Shown piece after piece: positions 51,860 to 60,719 of a DNA stretch of 64,000 bases. The DNA comes from Algoriphagus sp. Its GTDB lineage: Bacteria > Bacteroidota > Bacteroidia > Cytophagales > Cyclobacteriaceae. The position numbers were made by a program, and so were the translations under genes. A model generated the notes under the pieces. It worked only from the letters and a program-made list of their open reading frames with translations, did no database searches and was not told the origin of the DNA. The stretch's first letter is position 1, and each line of letters opens with the position of its first letter. The stretch covers positions 1-64,000 of the forward strand of contig JAGXQZ010000063.1 in NCBI GenBank assembly GCA_018336015.1, in the 5' to 3' direction.

Positions 51860-53020
51860 ATGCTTGATTTTAATCAAAAAGGAAAAGTATTCATTACCTG
51901 CAAAGACCGTTCGGTCATGTATCTTGAGCAGGAAGTTCGGGAGTTAGGATTTGTACCCAAAGAAGTAACTCGGACAGGCATAGAGCTGATCGCTTCGATG
52001 GAGGATTGCATGGACCTCAATCTTCACCTCCGCACGGCTTCCCATGTGCTTTATGAGATCAAATCTTTTTACCTCCGAGGGGCAGAGGATATTTACCGAC
52101 GATTCAAAGCCATTCCTTGGGAAGACTATCTCGATGTGGATGGGTATTTTTCAGTGAATTCGGTGGTGGAAAATGAATCCGTAACCACGCCGCTGATCGT
52201 GAATGTCAAGGTGAAGGATGCCATTGTGGACCGTTTCCGAGAGTTGAAAGGTAGAAGACCGGATTCGGGCTCGGATTTTATTGGCATGGTTTTTCAAGTT
52301 TTTTGGAAAGAAACGCAAGCCTCGGTTTACATCAATACCTCAGGTGAAACGCTGGCCAAGCACGGTTACCGCAAGATCCCCGGAAAAGCACCCATGATGG
52401 AAGCTCTTGCAGCTGCAACAATTTATGCAACTGAGTGGAACACCCGAGTACCCTTTATCAATCCCATGTGCGGTTCGGGTACCTTGGCGATTGAGGCGGC
52501 CTTGATGGCGTCCAAGCGCTATCCGGGTTTGTATCGAACTGAATATGCCTTTCAGCATATCCTCGGCTACGATCCGCAGGCTTTTTTGGCTAAAAAGAAA
52601 AAGCTGGAAAATAAAGTCATCCATGATCCTGGTGTGGTCATTGTTGCTTCTGATATTTCACTACAGGCTATTTCTTTTGCCCAAGAAAATGCGGCCTTCG
52701 CCGGAGTGGAGCACATGATTGATTTTCAAGTGTGTGATTTTGCGGAAACCGAAATTCCGGAACGACCTCGAGGTGTGATCATGTTTAATCCTGAGTACGG
52801 AGAGCGATTGGGTGAAAACGATGAACTCGAAGTGACCTACAAACGAATGGGGGATTTTATGAAGCAAAAATGTGCCGGATACAGGGGTTATATTTTCACC
52901 GGAAATCTTGAACTAGCCAAGAAAGTAGGACTAAAGGCGAGCCGAAGGATTGAATTTTGGAATGGGACGATTGACTGCCGATTGCTCAAATATGAAATGT
53001 ACGAGGGGAAGAGGGAGTAG
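51860..53020 (+). CDS. THUMP-domain class I RNA methyltransferase (RlmL-type)
   Basis: 386 residues from the ATG at 51860. The N-terminal THUMP region (about 1-160) is followed by a SAM-binding methyltransferase domain with NPMCGSGTLAIEAAL near 200 and the catalytic-type loop FNPEYGERLGE near 315, where the usual NPPY is NPEY. E. coli RlmL makes m2G2445 in 23S rRNA, and the same guanine N2 activity is expected. A TACTTTTG box ends only three bases before the ATG, so the transcript may be leaderless. Single gene. Confidence 0.9.
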   Translation: MLDFNQKGKVFITCKDRSVMYLEQEVRELGFVPKEVTRTGIELIASMEDCMDLNLHLRTASHVLYEIKSFYLRGAEDIYRRFKAIPWEDYLDVDGYFSVNSVVENESVTTPLIVNVKVKDAIVDRFRELKGRRPDSGSDFIGMVFQVFWKETQASVYINTSGETLAKHGYRKIPGKAPMMEALAAATIYATEWNTRVPFINPMCGSGTLAIEAALMASKRYPGLYRTEYAFQHILGYDPQAFLAKKKKLENKVIHDPGVVIVASDISLQAISFAQENAAFAGVEHMIDFQVCDFAETEIPERPRGVIMFNPEYGERLGENDELEVTYKRMGDFMKQKCAGYRGYIFTGNLELAKKVGLKASRRIEFWNGTIDCRLLKYEMYEGKRE

Positions 53021-53047
53021 GTAGCAGGCAGTGGTCAGTCTCAGTAA
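53014..53047 (+). repeat. Degenerate period-7 CAGT tract
   Basis: Words GTAGCAGG, CAGTGGT, CAGTCT and CAGTAAG follow at about 7-bp steps directly after the methyltransferase stop. It resembles the other short-period tracts of the window. Confidence 0.45.
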
Positions 53048-53130
53048 GTTTAGAAGTATGAAGTGAGAAAGCTGAATCAGTGGTCGTGTTTACAATTCAA
53101 TAGACCTTTTTCAGTATTAAGTTTTGAAGT

Positions 53131-53322
53131 TTATTTCATACCTACCAACCGAAAGGGAAGCATAAAGAGATTTCTGACTAGGTCAAAGCTTAAGTTGACC
53201 GCAAATCCTAAAAGCCGGAAGGGTAGAAGCAAAAGCCAAATGATCGGATATAGGATCAAGGCAGCGATAGCTAATGGCCAACAAACGATAAAAAGGAAAA
53301 TCCAAAGTAGAAAGGTAAGCAT
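53131..53322 (-). CDS. Small membrane protein, 63 residues
   Basis: From the ATG at 53322 the protein is almost all hydrophobic, with two likely membrane helices (LTFLLWIFLFIVCWPLAIA and ALILYPIIWLLLLPF) and an amphipathic end containing two FRL-G motifs (PFRLLGF and PFRLVGMK). A 21-residue longer frame has no support. The duplicated PFRL motif and regular helix lengths argue for a real gene. Function unknown. No terminator seen. Confidence 0.55.
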   Translation of the reverse strand: MLTFLLWIFLFIVCWPLAIAALILYPIIWLLLLPFRLLGFAVNLSFDLVRNLFMLPFRLVGMK

Positions 53323-53585
53323 TGAGTTCAGGTTTGGTTGCTTGGTGTCAAATTGCATTCCAAGATAAAAAAGATGCCTTCCCATTTCAGAAACATGATA
53401 TTTACCATCAAGCTTGTTTAAAAATCGGACAGTTTTCTGCGGACACTTTTTGTAAAGAGACAGAAAGGCGCGAAGTCTCGAAGAAAGGCTATTCGGATAA
53501 GCAAAAAGATGGGTGCAAAGGCTGTAATGGGGGAAATTAGCTTATATTCGAGAGTTAGGTAACTAATTGTCCCCCCGTGATTTTC
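53323..53585. other. Intergenic region with an uncertain Cys-rich frame
   Basis: An open plus-strand frame without a good start codon runs to a stop at 53540 and ends KKGYSDKQKDGCKGCNGGN. Its composition looks coding, but it has no ATG and no known family, so it may be a decayed gene. Nothing else was identified here. Confidence 0.25.
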
Positions 53586-56342
53586 ATGCGCCTGTTTCTT
53601 TTGCTATTGTTTTGTATGGGAAATGGATTCTGTTTTTCCCAATCCATTTCCGGTACGGTGCGAGAAAAAAACTCGGGTTTGCCGCTTCCGTTTGCCAATG
53701 TGTTTGTCAACAATACGACCTTAGGATCTTCAACTGATGCAGCGGGTCGGTTTCAGATCAGCGGAAATTTTACCAATGGGATTGAGTTGGTGGCCTCTTT
53801 TGTAGGCTATGCGACCGAGGTAAAGACGATTTCATTTCGAAACAAAAAAGATGTACAAGTCGACTTTGTCCTGGCTTTCAACGAGGGTAATCTTACCGAG
53901 ATTGAGCTCAAAGCCAAGCGTGATAAGTCCTGGGAGCGGGAATTACGCCGATTCAAAGAAGTCTTTTTGGCTCTGCCAGACGATCCCTACAGATCGCAAA
54001 TCGAACTTGAGAACCCGTGGGTGGTAGAATTCGAAAAAGTCAAACCCGAAAATGGTCCGAATTACCTTCAGGCTTCTGCTCAAGAGCCCTTGAAAATTAC
54101 CAATAAGGCCTTAGGATATAGGATCGATTATTACCTCGAGGATTTTCGGGTATTGCGAAATGGGTCAAGGTTTTATGGCCAGGTTTTTTATTCCCCCATA
54201 GATTCTTCCGACGAAAAAGAGATCAAAAAATGGGAAGAGGCAAGAGAATCCAATTTTCACAGCTCACTCCGTCATTTGAATCAAATTCTTCTCTTGAATA
54301 GTTCTGATTCTGTTTATTTCAAAGTTTACCATGCTTTGCCTGAACAGATGGATCGTCGACGAACCAATGATTTTCAGGAAGAATTGGGTGAATCGATCGT
54401 GTTGGTTTCCAAGGACTCAATCCTAAGAAGGCCCTTGGGAGACGGGAATTTTCGAATTTTTCTACCGGGTAGGATGGAAATTCACCACTTGGACAAGCCT
54501 TGGCGAAATGACTATTACACCAACATTTATCACGCGATCAGTTGGATTCAAGCTCCAGATGGTTACTACGATGTGGATCGAAAAGGTGTCCTGCTCAACC
54601 CGACCCAACTCGTTCTTTCCGGCTATTTAGGCCGGCAGCGGATGGCCAGAATCCTTCCGCTCGATTTTGAGCCGGGGGGGAAATTTGTAACCAAAGAAGC
54701 CCAGCAGGAAGTGATGATAAGTCCCGCCATCCGCTTCAACCGACTTCGTGAAAAGGCTTGGCTTAAGACCAATAAACCTTACTTCTATCCTGGTGAGATA
54801 GCTTGGGTTGGAGGCCGGATGCTGTATCAGGAACCGACTATGGCCGATTCCCTCAGTCGGGTGCTCTACGTGGACTTGATCAATTCCAAGTCGGAAATCA
54901 TTCAGTCGGCGACATTTCCGATTGAGCAGGGGAAAATTGAAGGAGGATTAGCTTTGTCAGCGGATTTAGCTCCTGGAGATTACGTGATGCGAGGATATAC
55001 CCATTGGAATCAGAATTTTGGGGAGCTCGATCAGTTTGTAGCTCCGTTTCTGGTAATAGAGCCAGGGTTTCAGCCCAAAGTAGAGGCTATCGAATCAGAA
55101 TCCGTACAGGGAGAGATCACCGTAAAGCCTGATTTTTCGCTTAGCGATTCGCTGAGTTACCGGGTGCTGGATCTGAGGCTGGAATTTTTGGATGAGTTTC
55201 AAAATCCGATTGACGGAGAATTTATTCTATCCCTGACCGATGGGGAAACGGTGGTGGAATTAGGCCAAGCCAATTCTCTGGAAAAGGAGTTGAACTGGCT
55301 GGACAAAAAACTTCCGGATGACTTTGACTCTCCGCTTTCTTATCCAATCGAGTACGGGATTTCGGTTCAGGGGAAGTTTACAGCTGACAACAAACGTCGT
55401 CCGGCGATCAATCCGATCACGGTGGTTCGTGGAGATTTGGACGATTATGGTCAGGTGATGACGGATTCTTTGGGGAATTTTTGGGCGACCGGATTGTATT
55501 TTCAGGATACAGCGAAGATTGCTGTTGCTGCTTTGGATGAGAAGCTGAGACCTTATGGATCAGTAGAGATCTTCCCGCGAAAATCTCCTTTAGTTTCGCA
55601 AACCTTCCCTCGTAATTCTTACACCAAAGAACAAATAAAAGACGAAAACAAACTGCTGGATTTGTCTGGGGATTATATTCTCTTGGAGGAGTTTGTGAAG
55701 GAAGAAGTAAAAGTTCGAGAGACGATGGCTCAACGGAATTATGGCTATGGTGAACCAACACTGCAGGTGGGGCAGGAAGATTTAGAGAGGTTGCCATGGG
55801 AACAGATCTATGGAAAATTGTCCAAAGGAGGGAAACTATTTGGGAACTATAATTATGGGGAGAAAGTAGGTTCTCCATTGATAATTTTAGATGGTAAAAA
55901 TTATCCATTTCTCACGGGTGATCAAATTGGAGAATTATTGGGAGTTTTAGAACCTTCTCAATTGGAGTCAATCAAAGTGTATTCAAGCCCATCCGATAAA
56001 GCCATTTTTGGTATGGCTGGTTATGCAGGTGTGATTATGATTGAGACCAAAAAAGGGTTTAGAACAGGCCCTGAATCCGATCAGAAATTCAATTCTGAAG
56101 GTTTCCAAATCTTTCCAGTACCTGGATTTACAGATTTCGAAAAATTCCCCAAAAACCCGCCTTCTGACCAATACCTAAAGAGAAAACCCACAGTTTATTG
56201 GGAACCAAAGGCTGAAACCACAGATGGTCTGTATAAAACCAAGGTGAAAGTGCCTTATGGTGTGAAATCGGTCCAAATCCGGATGGAAGGCAGAACTGCG
56301 GATGGAGAGGCTTTTTCAAAAATGCTGAAGATTGAACTTTAG
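53586..56342 (+). CDS. TonB-receptor-like plug protein with MG2 domain, no barrel
   Basis: 918 residues from the ATG at 53586; a GTG nine bases upstream is possible. A signal peptide ending FCFSQ is followed by a carboxypeptidase-like regulatory domain (ISGTVREKNSGLPLPFANVF near 20). An MG2-like macroglobulin segment follows (KPYFYPGEIAWVGGRML and DLAPGDYVMRGYTHWN), then a TonB-type plug near 740-825 (PLIILDGKNYPF, IFGMAGYAGVIMIETKKG). No 22-strand barrel follows, and the protein ends about 95 residues later. Surface location is likely and function unknown. Its stop overlaps the convergent mntA by 4 nt. Confidence 0.85.
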   Translation: MRLFLLLLFCMGNGFCFSQSISGTVREKNSGLPLPFANVFVNNTTLGSSTDAAGRFQISGNFTNGIELVASFVGYATEVKTISFRNKKDVQVDFVLAFNEGNLTEIELKAKRDKSWERELRRFKEVFLALPDDPYRSQIELENPWVVEFEKVKPENGPNYLQASAQEPLKITNKALGYRIDYYLEDFRVLRNGSRFYGQVFYSPIDSSDEKEIKKWEEARESNFHSSLRHLNQILLLNSSDSVYFKVYHALPEQMDRRRTNDFQEELGESIVLVSKDSILRRPLGDGNFRIFLPGRMEIHHLDKPWRNDYYTNIYHAISWIQAPDGYYDVDRKGVLLNPTQLVLSGYLGRQRMARILPLDFEPGGKFVTKEAQQEVMISPAIRFNRLREKAWLKTNKPYFYPGEIAWVGGRMLYQEPTMADSLSRVLYVDLINSKSEIIQSATFPIEQGKIEGGLALSADLAPGDYVMRGYTHWNQNFGELDQFVAPFLVIEPGFQPKVEAIESESVQGEITVKPDFSLSDSLSYRVLDLRLEFLDEFQNPIDGEFILSLTDGETVVELGQANSLEKELNWLDKKLPDDFDSPLSYPIEYGISVQGKFTADNKRRPAINPITVVRGDLDDYGQVMTDSLGNFWATGLYFQDTAKIAVAALDEKLRPYGSVEIFPRKSPLVSQTFPRNSYTKEQIKDENKLLDLSGDYILLEEFVKEEVKVRETMAQRNYGYGEPTLQVGQEDLERLPWEQIYGKLSKGGKLFGNYNYGEKVGSPLIILDGKNYPFLTGDQIGELLGVLEPSQLESIKVYSSPSDKAIFGMAGYAGVIMIETKKGFRTGPESDQKFNSEGFQIFPVPGFTDFEKFPKNPPSDQYLKRKPTVYWEPKAETTDGLYKTKVKVPYGVKSVQIRMEGRTADGEAFSKMLKIEL

Positions 56343-56680
56343 CGTCCTCTTTGGTAGATGGCCTTCCCCACTCGCTGAATATGTTCCAAGAGGGAATCGT
56401 TCTGAATCTGGTGTAATATTGCCACATCAAAAAAGTAAGGCTGATAGCTATCGTCCAGATCGTTCCAAAAGGCGAGTTGATCGGATAGTTTGAGATCTTT
56501 TCCTACCAACACCAAATCCACATCACTACCGGGTCTATAGTTTCCTTTTGCTCGGGAACCATACACCACGATCTTTTCGATCGAAGGGTATTTTCTGGCA
56601 AATGCCCTGATTTCCTCCAATTGGGAGTCTTTCAGACCCAATTCGGATGCTAAAATCTCATTTGCTAAGGATAAATTCAT
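56339..56680 (-). CDS. mntA: MntA-type nucleotidyltransferase antitoxin
   Basis: 113 residues of the minimal nucleotidyltransferase family. The signature GSx10DxD is exact: G41-S42, then ten residues, D53 and D55 (YGSRAKGNYRPGSDVDLVL). In characterised pairs MntA transfers AMP units to a tyrosine of HepT and so silences the toxin. The start overlaps the hepT stop by 4 nt (ATGA), giving the usual toxin-antitoxin coupling. Confidence 0.9.
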   Translation of the reverse strand: MNLSLANEILASELGLKDSQLEEIRAFARKYPSIEKIVVYGSRAKGNYRPGSDVDLVLVGKDLKLSDQLAFWNDLDDSYQPYFFDVAILHQIQNDSLLEHIQRVGKAIYQRGR

Positions 56681-57078
56681 TCTTTGGTTTCAAGATTATC
56701 GAGCAATTGCTTTATCAACGGGTAATACGTAGTGATTACGTCTTCCTCTATAGATTCGGCAGTATCTTGATTATAAGTGTGTGAGGTGAGATTTCTACTT
56801 TTTACCATTTCCATCCAACTATCTCCATCGGAGATCAATCCTAATTGAAAGGCTTGACGAAAGGTGTCCTTTGATCCCATAAGTTCGGTATAGCCCATTT
56901 CTATCAGGTAATCTTTTAAAGTAGTCCAAGCTAGTTCATAGGTGAATTCAAAGGCTTTTATCAAACCTTGCCTTTCTAATTCATTAAGATCAGGAGTTTT
57001 TACAGCTTTTTCCAGTTGAATAAAAGCCCTCTTAAAATTTTGAAGTCTCTGCTTCCATCGGACATCCATGTTTTCCAT
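56677..57078 (-). CDS. hepT: HepT-type HEPN ribonuclease toxin
   Basis: 133 residues, all-helical HEPN fold of the nucleotidyltransferase-substrate-binding (HI0074) group. The active-site motif Rx4HxY is exact: R95, H100 and Y102 in SRNLTSHTYN. The Tyr is the residue AMPylated by MntA in the known systems, and Arg and His are needed for RNA cleavage. It is the first gene of a two-gene unit with mntA. Confidence 0.88.
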   Translation of the reverse strand: MENMDVRWKQRLQNFKRAFIQLEKAVKTPDLNELERQGLIKAFEFTYELAWTTLKDYLIEMGYTELMGSKDTFRQAFQLGLISDGDSWMEMVKSRNLTSHTYNQDTAESIEEDVITTYYPLIKQLLDNLETKE

Positions 57079-57106
57079 GATTCCAATTTAATCACATCCA
57101 AGGGAC

Positions 57107-57147
57107 AAAAAAAACCGCGAAAATCTCTCTCCGCGGTTTCTTTTTTC
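57107..57147. terminator. Bidirectional-looking terminator after the M28 gene
   Basis: AAACCGCG pairs with CGCGGTTT around a 12-base loop, with A and T runs outside. On the minus strand it ends the M28 peptidase gene just before hepT. Confidence 0.82.
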
Positions 57148-57153
57148 TGCTGG

Positions 57154-59250
57154 TTAATTGAGTTGACTCGTAAGCTTATCAATCTTTTTGCTCAGGTTTA
57201 AAATTGCCTTAGCATAACGGGTGTCCCATTCCTCCAGTCTGCTTGTGTTCTTGATGGCAACCTCATATTGGATTCCCGGGAGGATCCAGGAAGCATAGCC
57301 TGAGAAAGGGTCATTGCATACATAAAGTGATTTGTACCACTCTCCATAATACATGCCCTTTGGATCGATCCAGCTTTTTTCCAGACCGATCAGCCCTTTG
57401 TTGATTTTATGAAGGGATTTAGCGGAAAGCTTTCCGTTGGAAAGTCCGCTTTCTAAAGCTGTTTGATAAGCTGCAGAACTTGCCTCCAAAGCTCCCAAGG
57501 CTGTGTCAACCTGGTCAAAGCCTGTAAAATTAGTGTCAATGGTTTTTACATTTTTTACTGCCTGCTCAAAGTGTCCTTTCAAATCTTTGGCATATCGTGG
57601 CACATCGTAAGGAATCACCGCAGCATTCGCCTGACGAATCGCTACCAATCCAAACAACTGGGCTACTGCTCCTCCCATTTTGAAACTTGGGTCAGAAAAC
57701 TTCGAGTAGTAGTGGAAATTATCATAGTTGGAATGATAAGCTGTAGGTCCGCCTGAACCACCGCTGAGGGATGGAATGCCCACATGCATGTAGAAGGCGA
57801 TGTGATCTGAGCCACCACCTAAATTCCCAATTCCGGGCTCGGGATTTTTTCCTGCCCAGATTTCAAACACAGTTTTGGCTGAATCTGGATAGGTGACCTC
57901 TTTCGAAGCGTCGATGATGAGTTTTTTCAAGGTTGGCGCAGCAGAAGCACCGAAGTTTCTTCCTGATACACCACCGTCAAAGTTCATGTACGAAATGGTT
58001 TTGGCTCCTAGTTCTTTTTTCAGGTGCTCCACCCATTCGGTCGAACCAATGACTCCTTGCTCTTCCGCATCCCAGTGTCCGATCAAAATAGATCTGGAAG
58101 GCTTTTGACCGTTTTTATACAACTCTCCCAAAGCTTCTGCAAAAGTCAGCAACATGGCGGTACCCGAATTAGGATCTGTCGCACCAAAAGACCAAGCATC
58201 GTAGTGGCTTCCCATGATAATCCACTCATCAGGAAAATCTTTCCCCACAAACGTACCCACCACGTTATTTGCCCGGATGAAATCAGGCTTTTGATCTACC
58301 ATCACACGGACTTTTAACTCAGGTCCACCTGTGATTCGGTACTTGAAAGGCAAACCACCCTGCCAGGCTTCAGGCGCTTCCGAACCGGTCATTCGGCTCA
58401 GGATTTCTTTGGCAGCTCCGTATCCGATCGGTGTGACTGGTATAGTATGGAAATCCACATCAGCCGGATCATCCCTCTTGATTTTCTTTGTTCCATCCAA
58501 AGGAAGAGCAGGTCGATTGGGCGTCAGAGGATCACCTGTGAAATCCAAGGTCAACATCGATCCTCTCTGGATGGTAGTTTCATTGAAGAAGGGACCTTTT
58601 GGATATACTTCACCTCGAGTAAAACCAGAATCCTTTGGATCGGTATACACCACCAATCCAATCATTCCGTATTGTTCCGCGTATTTCGCTTTATAGCCTC
58701 GGAAATTGCCTCCATAGCGTGCCACGGCCACTTTTCCAGCCAAGGGAACACCCATTTCGGCAAGCTTCATAAAGTCTTCTCGTGTGCCATAATTGACATA
58801 TACCACCTCTGCAGTGACATCTCCGCTTCCTGAAAAGGCATTGAATCCCAAATGCAGTCTAGGATCTGCAGAAAATGGGTCGTCGGGTAAGGCACCTTCT
58901 TTCTGAGACAGCGTCATCTGAACAGGCGAGATGATCTGCAATTCAGATTTCCCGGGGTGATTGGGTAGGTACACGTCATAAGGCCAAACTTTGACAGCCA
59001 TGCCTGCATCAGCCATGGTTTTGACCATGTAGTCTTTGACGAGTTCATTTTCCGGAGTACCGGCGATATGCGGGTTCTTGGTGAGTTCGGAAAGATGAAC
59101 TTTAAATCTGTCGAAGTTGACAGCTTTTAGGAAGTCCCCTTCAAACTTCTTTTGTTCTGCCAGTTGGGAAGGAAGAAAACCATCCTGCTGAGCCAAAGCC
59201 TGAAAGGAAAGGAGGGAAGCCGCGGTGAGAGCGAATAATCGTTGTTTCAT
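57154..59250 (-). CDS. M28 family metallopeptidase, glutamate carboxypeptidase II-like
   Basis: 698 residues. A signal peptide (to ALAQQ) is followed by an N-terminal segment with a PA domain (about 110-330), the zinc peptidase domain, and a C-terminal dimerisation domain. Ligand motifs are GSHYDAW (His), TDPNSGTA (bridging Asp), DAEEQG (catalytic and ligand Glu), FDGG, and YHSNYDNFHY (His). The order and length match plasma glutamate carboxypeptidase and PSMA-like M28B enzymes. Exported exopeptidase, probably used in peptide scavenging together with the amidohydrolase-like proteins upstream. Own terminator downstream. Confidence 0.94.
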   Translation of the reverse strand: MKQRLFALTAASLLSFQALAQQDGFLPSQLAEQKKFEGDFLKAVNFDRFKVHLSELTKNPHIAGTPENELVKDYMVKTMADAGMAVKVWPYDVYLPNHPGKSELQIISPVQMTLSQKEGALPDDPFSADPRLHLGFNAFSGSGDVTAEVVYVNYGTREDFMKLAEMGVPLAGKVAVARYGGNFRGYKAKYAEQYGMIGLVVYTDPKDSGFTRGEVYPKGPFFNETTIQRGSMLTLDFTGDPLTPNRPALPLDGTKKIKRDDPADVDFHTIPVTPIGYGAAKEILSRMTGSEAPEAWQGGLPFKYRITGGPELKVRVMVDQKPDFIRANNVVGTFVGKDFPDEWIIMGSHYDAWSFGATDPNSGTAMLLTFAEALGELYKNGQKPSRSILIGHWDAEEQGVIGSTEWVEHLKKELGAKTISYMNFDGGVSGRNFGASAAPTLKKLIIDASKEVTYPDSAKTVFEIWAGKNPEPGIGNLGGGSDHIAFYMHVGIPSLSGGSGGPTAYHSNYDNFHYYSKFSDPSFKMGGAVAQLFGLVAIRQANAAVIPYDVPRYAKDLKGHFEQAVKNVKTIDTNFTGFDQVDTALGALEASSAAYQTALESGLSNGKLSAKSLHKINKGLIGLEKSWIDPKGMYYGEWYKSLYVCNDPFSGYASWILPGIQYEVAIKNTSRLEEWDTRYAKAILNLSKKIDKLTSQLN

Positions 59251-59265
59251 GGTGCTGAATGTAAT

Positions 59266-59345
59266 ATTTCAAAATTGGAAGATGGCAAAACTGAGATTTG
59301 AGTCAATTTGTGAATTGAAATTTTCCAATTTTCCGATTTTCAATT
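59266..59345. repeat. Inverted short words between the M28 gene and the amidohydrolase operon
   Basis: CAAAATTGGAAGATGG near the left and CCAATTTTCCGATTTTC near the right form a loose inverted pair of TTGGAA-like words, similar in style to the tracts at 10 kb. Confidence 0.35.
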
Positions 59346-59350
59346 AATAG

Positions 59351-59384
59351 TAAAAAAAGCCACAAGAATAAATCTCATGGCTTA
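59351..59384 (-). terminator. Terminator of the amidohydrolase operon
   Basis: On the minus strand AAGCCATGAG pairs with CTTGTGGCTT, including two G-U pairs, and is followed by T7. Confidence 0.65.
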
Positions 59385-59393
59385 TTGGAAGGA

Positions 59394-60695
59394 TTATTTC
59401 GATTTTAATCCAGGAGATCTTTCGAGGAATTCCTGATATAATCGGATGTGTCTGTTTGACATCGGGATTCGGTATCCGTCAATGAAGACATGGATGATTT
59501 GGCTGCGAGTCTCAAAAGGGTCACCTGTCGAGACGATCAGATTAGCTCTCTTTCCAGCTTCGACAGATCCATATTGATCGGCGATGCCAAAGATCTCAGC
59601 AGGATTGATGGTGACTGCTTTAAGTGCTTCTTCTTTTCCAAGTCCATAAGCCGCCGCGAACGCCGCGTGGAAAGGTAAGTTTCTTACATTTTCCTCCTCA
59701 TCTGTTCTCAAGGCAACTTTTACTCCTGCTTTGGCTAGCTTACCTGCGTTGGTATATGCTGCATCGTATCGGTCAGACTGACGAGTTGGGAGTTCCTGCA
59801 CAGGACCTGTAACTACTGGAATACCGGCTTTCGCAATTTCCTCAGCTACTCTCCATCCCTCGGCTACTCCAGTGAAGATCACTTTGATATTTTTTCCCTG
59901 CACCCATTTGATGGCATTCTGTATATCAGAGGCAGCATTGACTTCGATTAGAAGCGGAAGCTCTCCGGAGATTACCTTAGCCAGCTGATCCATTTCTGGA
60001 TAGTAAGATAGCTGAGCGCCTGACTTTTTCAGTTCGAGGTAGCTTTTGGCATTGTCCCAGATATCATTGGCATCTTTCAAGGCTTTGTCAGAGTCTTTTT
60101 TGATGTCTTCTTCCGATCTGCGATCGAATCGACCACGTCGGCCTGAACTTGGGAAGGTCATTGCAACTGCTTTGAATCCTCCGTACATCTGATCAGGTGT
60201 GTAGCCATTCAAGTTGATCAAGGCAGCTGTACCTGGAAACAATCCTCCGGAAGGAACTGTCAATACTGTAGTCACTCCGGAAACCCGGGTTACTCCGATG
60301 GCTTCAGAATTAGGATTGACTGTCGTCAAAGCCTGCATGTTTGGAGTAACATTTCCATTTTCTGCATAATCCACGGTCTCAGGTACAGAACTTACTTCAA
60401 CCAAGCCAAGGCGTGTGCCGCCATCAATCATTCCCGGATAGATAAACATTCCGGTACAGTCGATAACTTCTGCATCAGAGGCATTTATATTGGTTCCCAC
60501 TTGGGAGATTTTACCGTTTTCCAACAGGACAGAAGCGTTGTTCAAGGTTCCTTTGGTCACGGTGACTACGGTAGCATTTTTCAGGAGAAATTTACCGGTG
60601 CGAGGTTTTACAAATTCCCCGTCGATCTGGGCCATTGCCACCACGGGAAGCAGGGCAAGAATAGAGGCGCAAAAGGTTTTTAAAATTCGGTTCAT
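59394..60695 (-). CDS. Amidohydrolase-like exported protein lacking the metal HxH (third of three)
   Basis: 433 residues. The signal peptide ends near VVAMAQ. The composite-domain start (FLLKNATVVTVTKGTL) and end (VTINPAEIFGIADQYGSVEAGKRANLIVSTGDP) are those of the amidohydrolase superfamily. However, the strand-1 motif is YPGMIDGGTRLGL (85-97) instead of DxHxH, and no replacement His ligands are obvious in the barrel. It is therefore probably not a standard metal-dependent hydrolase. It follows the intact paralogue by 24 nt. Confidence 0.85.
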   Translation of the reverse strand: MNRILKTFCASILALLPVVAMAQIDGEFVKPRTGKFLLKNATVVTVTKGTLNNASVLLENGKISQVGTNINASDAEVIDCTGMFIYPGMIDGGTRLGLVEVSSVPETVDYAENGNVTPNMQALTTVNPNSEAIGVTRVSGVTTVLTVPSGGLFPGTAALINLNGYTPDQMYGGFKAVAMTFPSSGRRGRFDRRSEEDIKKDSDKALKDANDIWDNAKSYLELKKSGAQLSYYPEMDQLAKVISGELPLLIEVNAASDIQNAIKWVQGKNIKVIFTGVAEGWRVAEEIAKAGIPVVTGPVQELPTRQSDRYDAAYTNAGKLAKAGVKVALRTDEEENVRNLPFHAAFAAAYGLGKEEALKAVTINPAEIFGIADQYGSVEAGKRANLIVSTGDPFETRSQIIHVFIDGYRIPMSNRHIRLYQEFLERSPGLKSK

Positions 60696-60719
60696 GTGAT
60701 TCTTGAATTTTCGGGGTGA

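Noticed and set aside
55417-55908. Minus-strand frame of 163 codons inside the plug-type protein gene
   Set aside because: Antisense shadow of a well-supported gene; Pro/Ser/His-rich composition and no motif.
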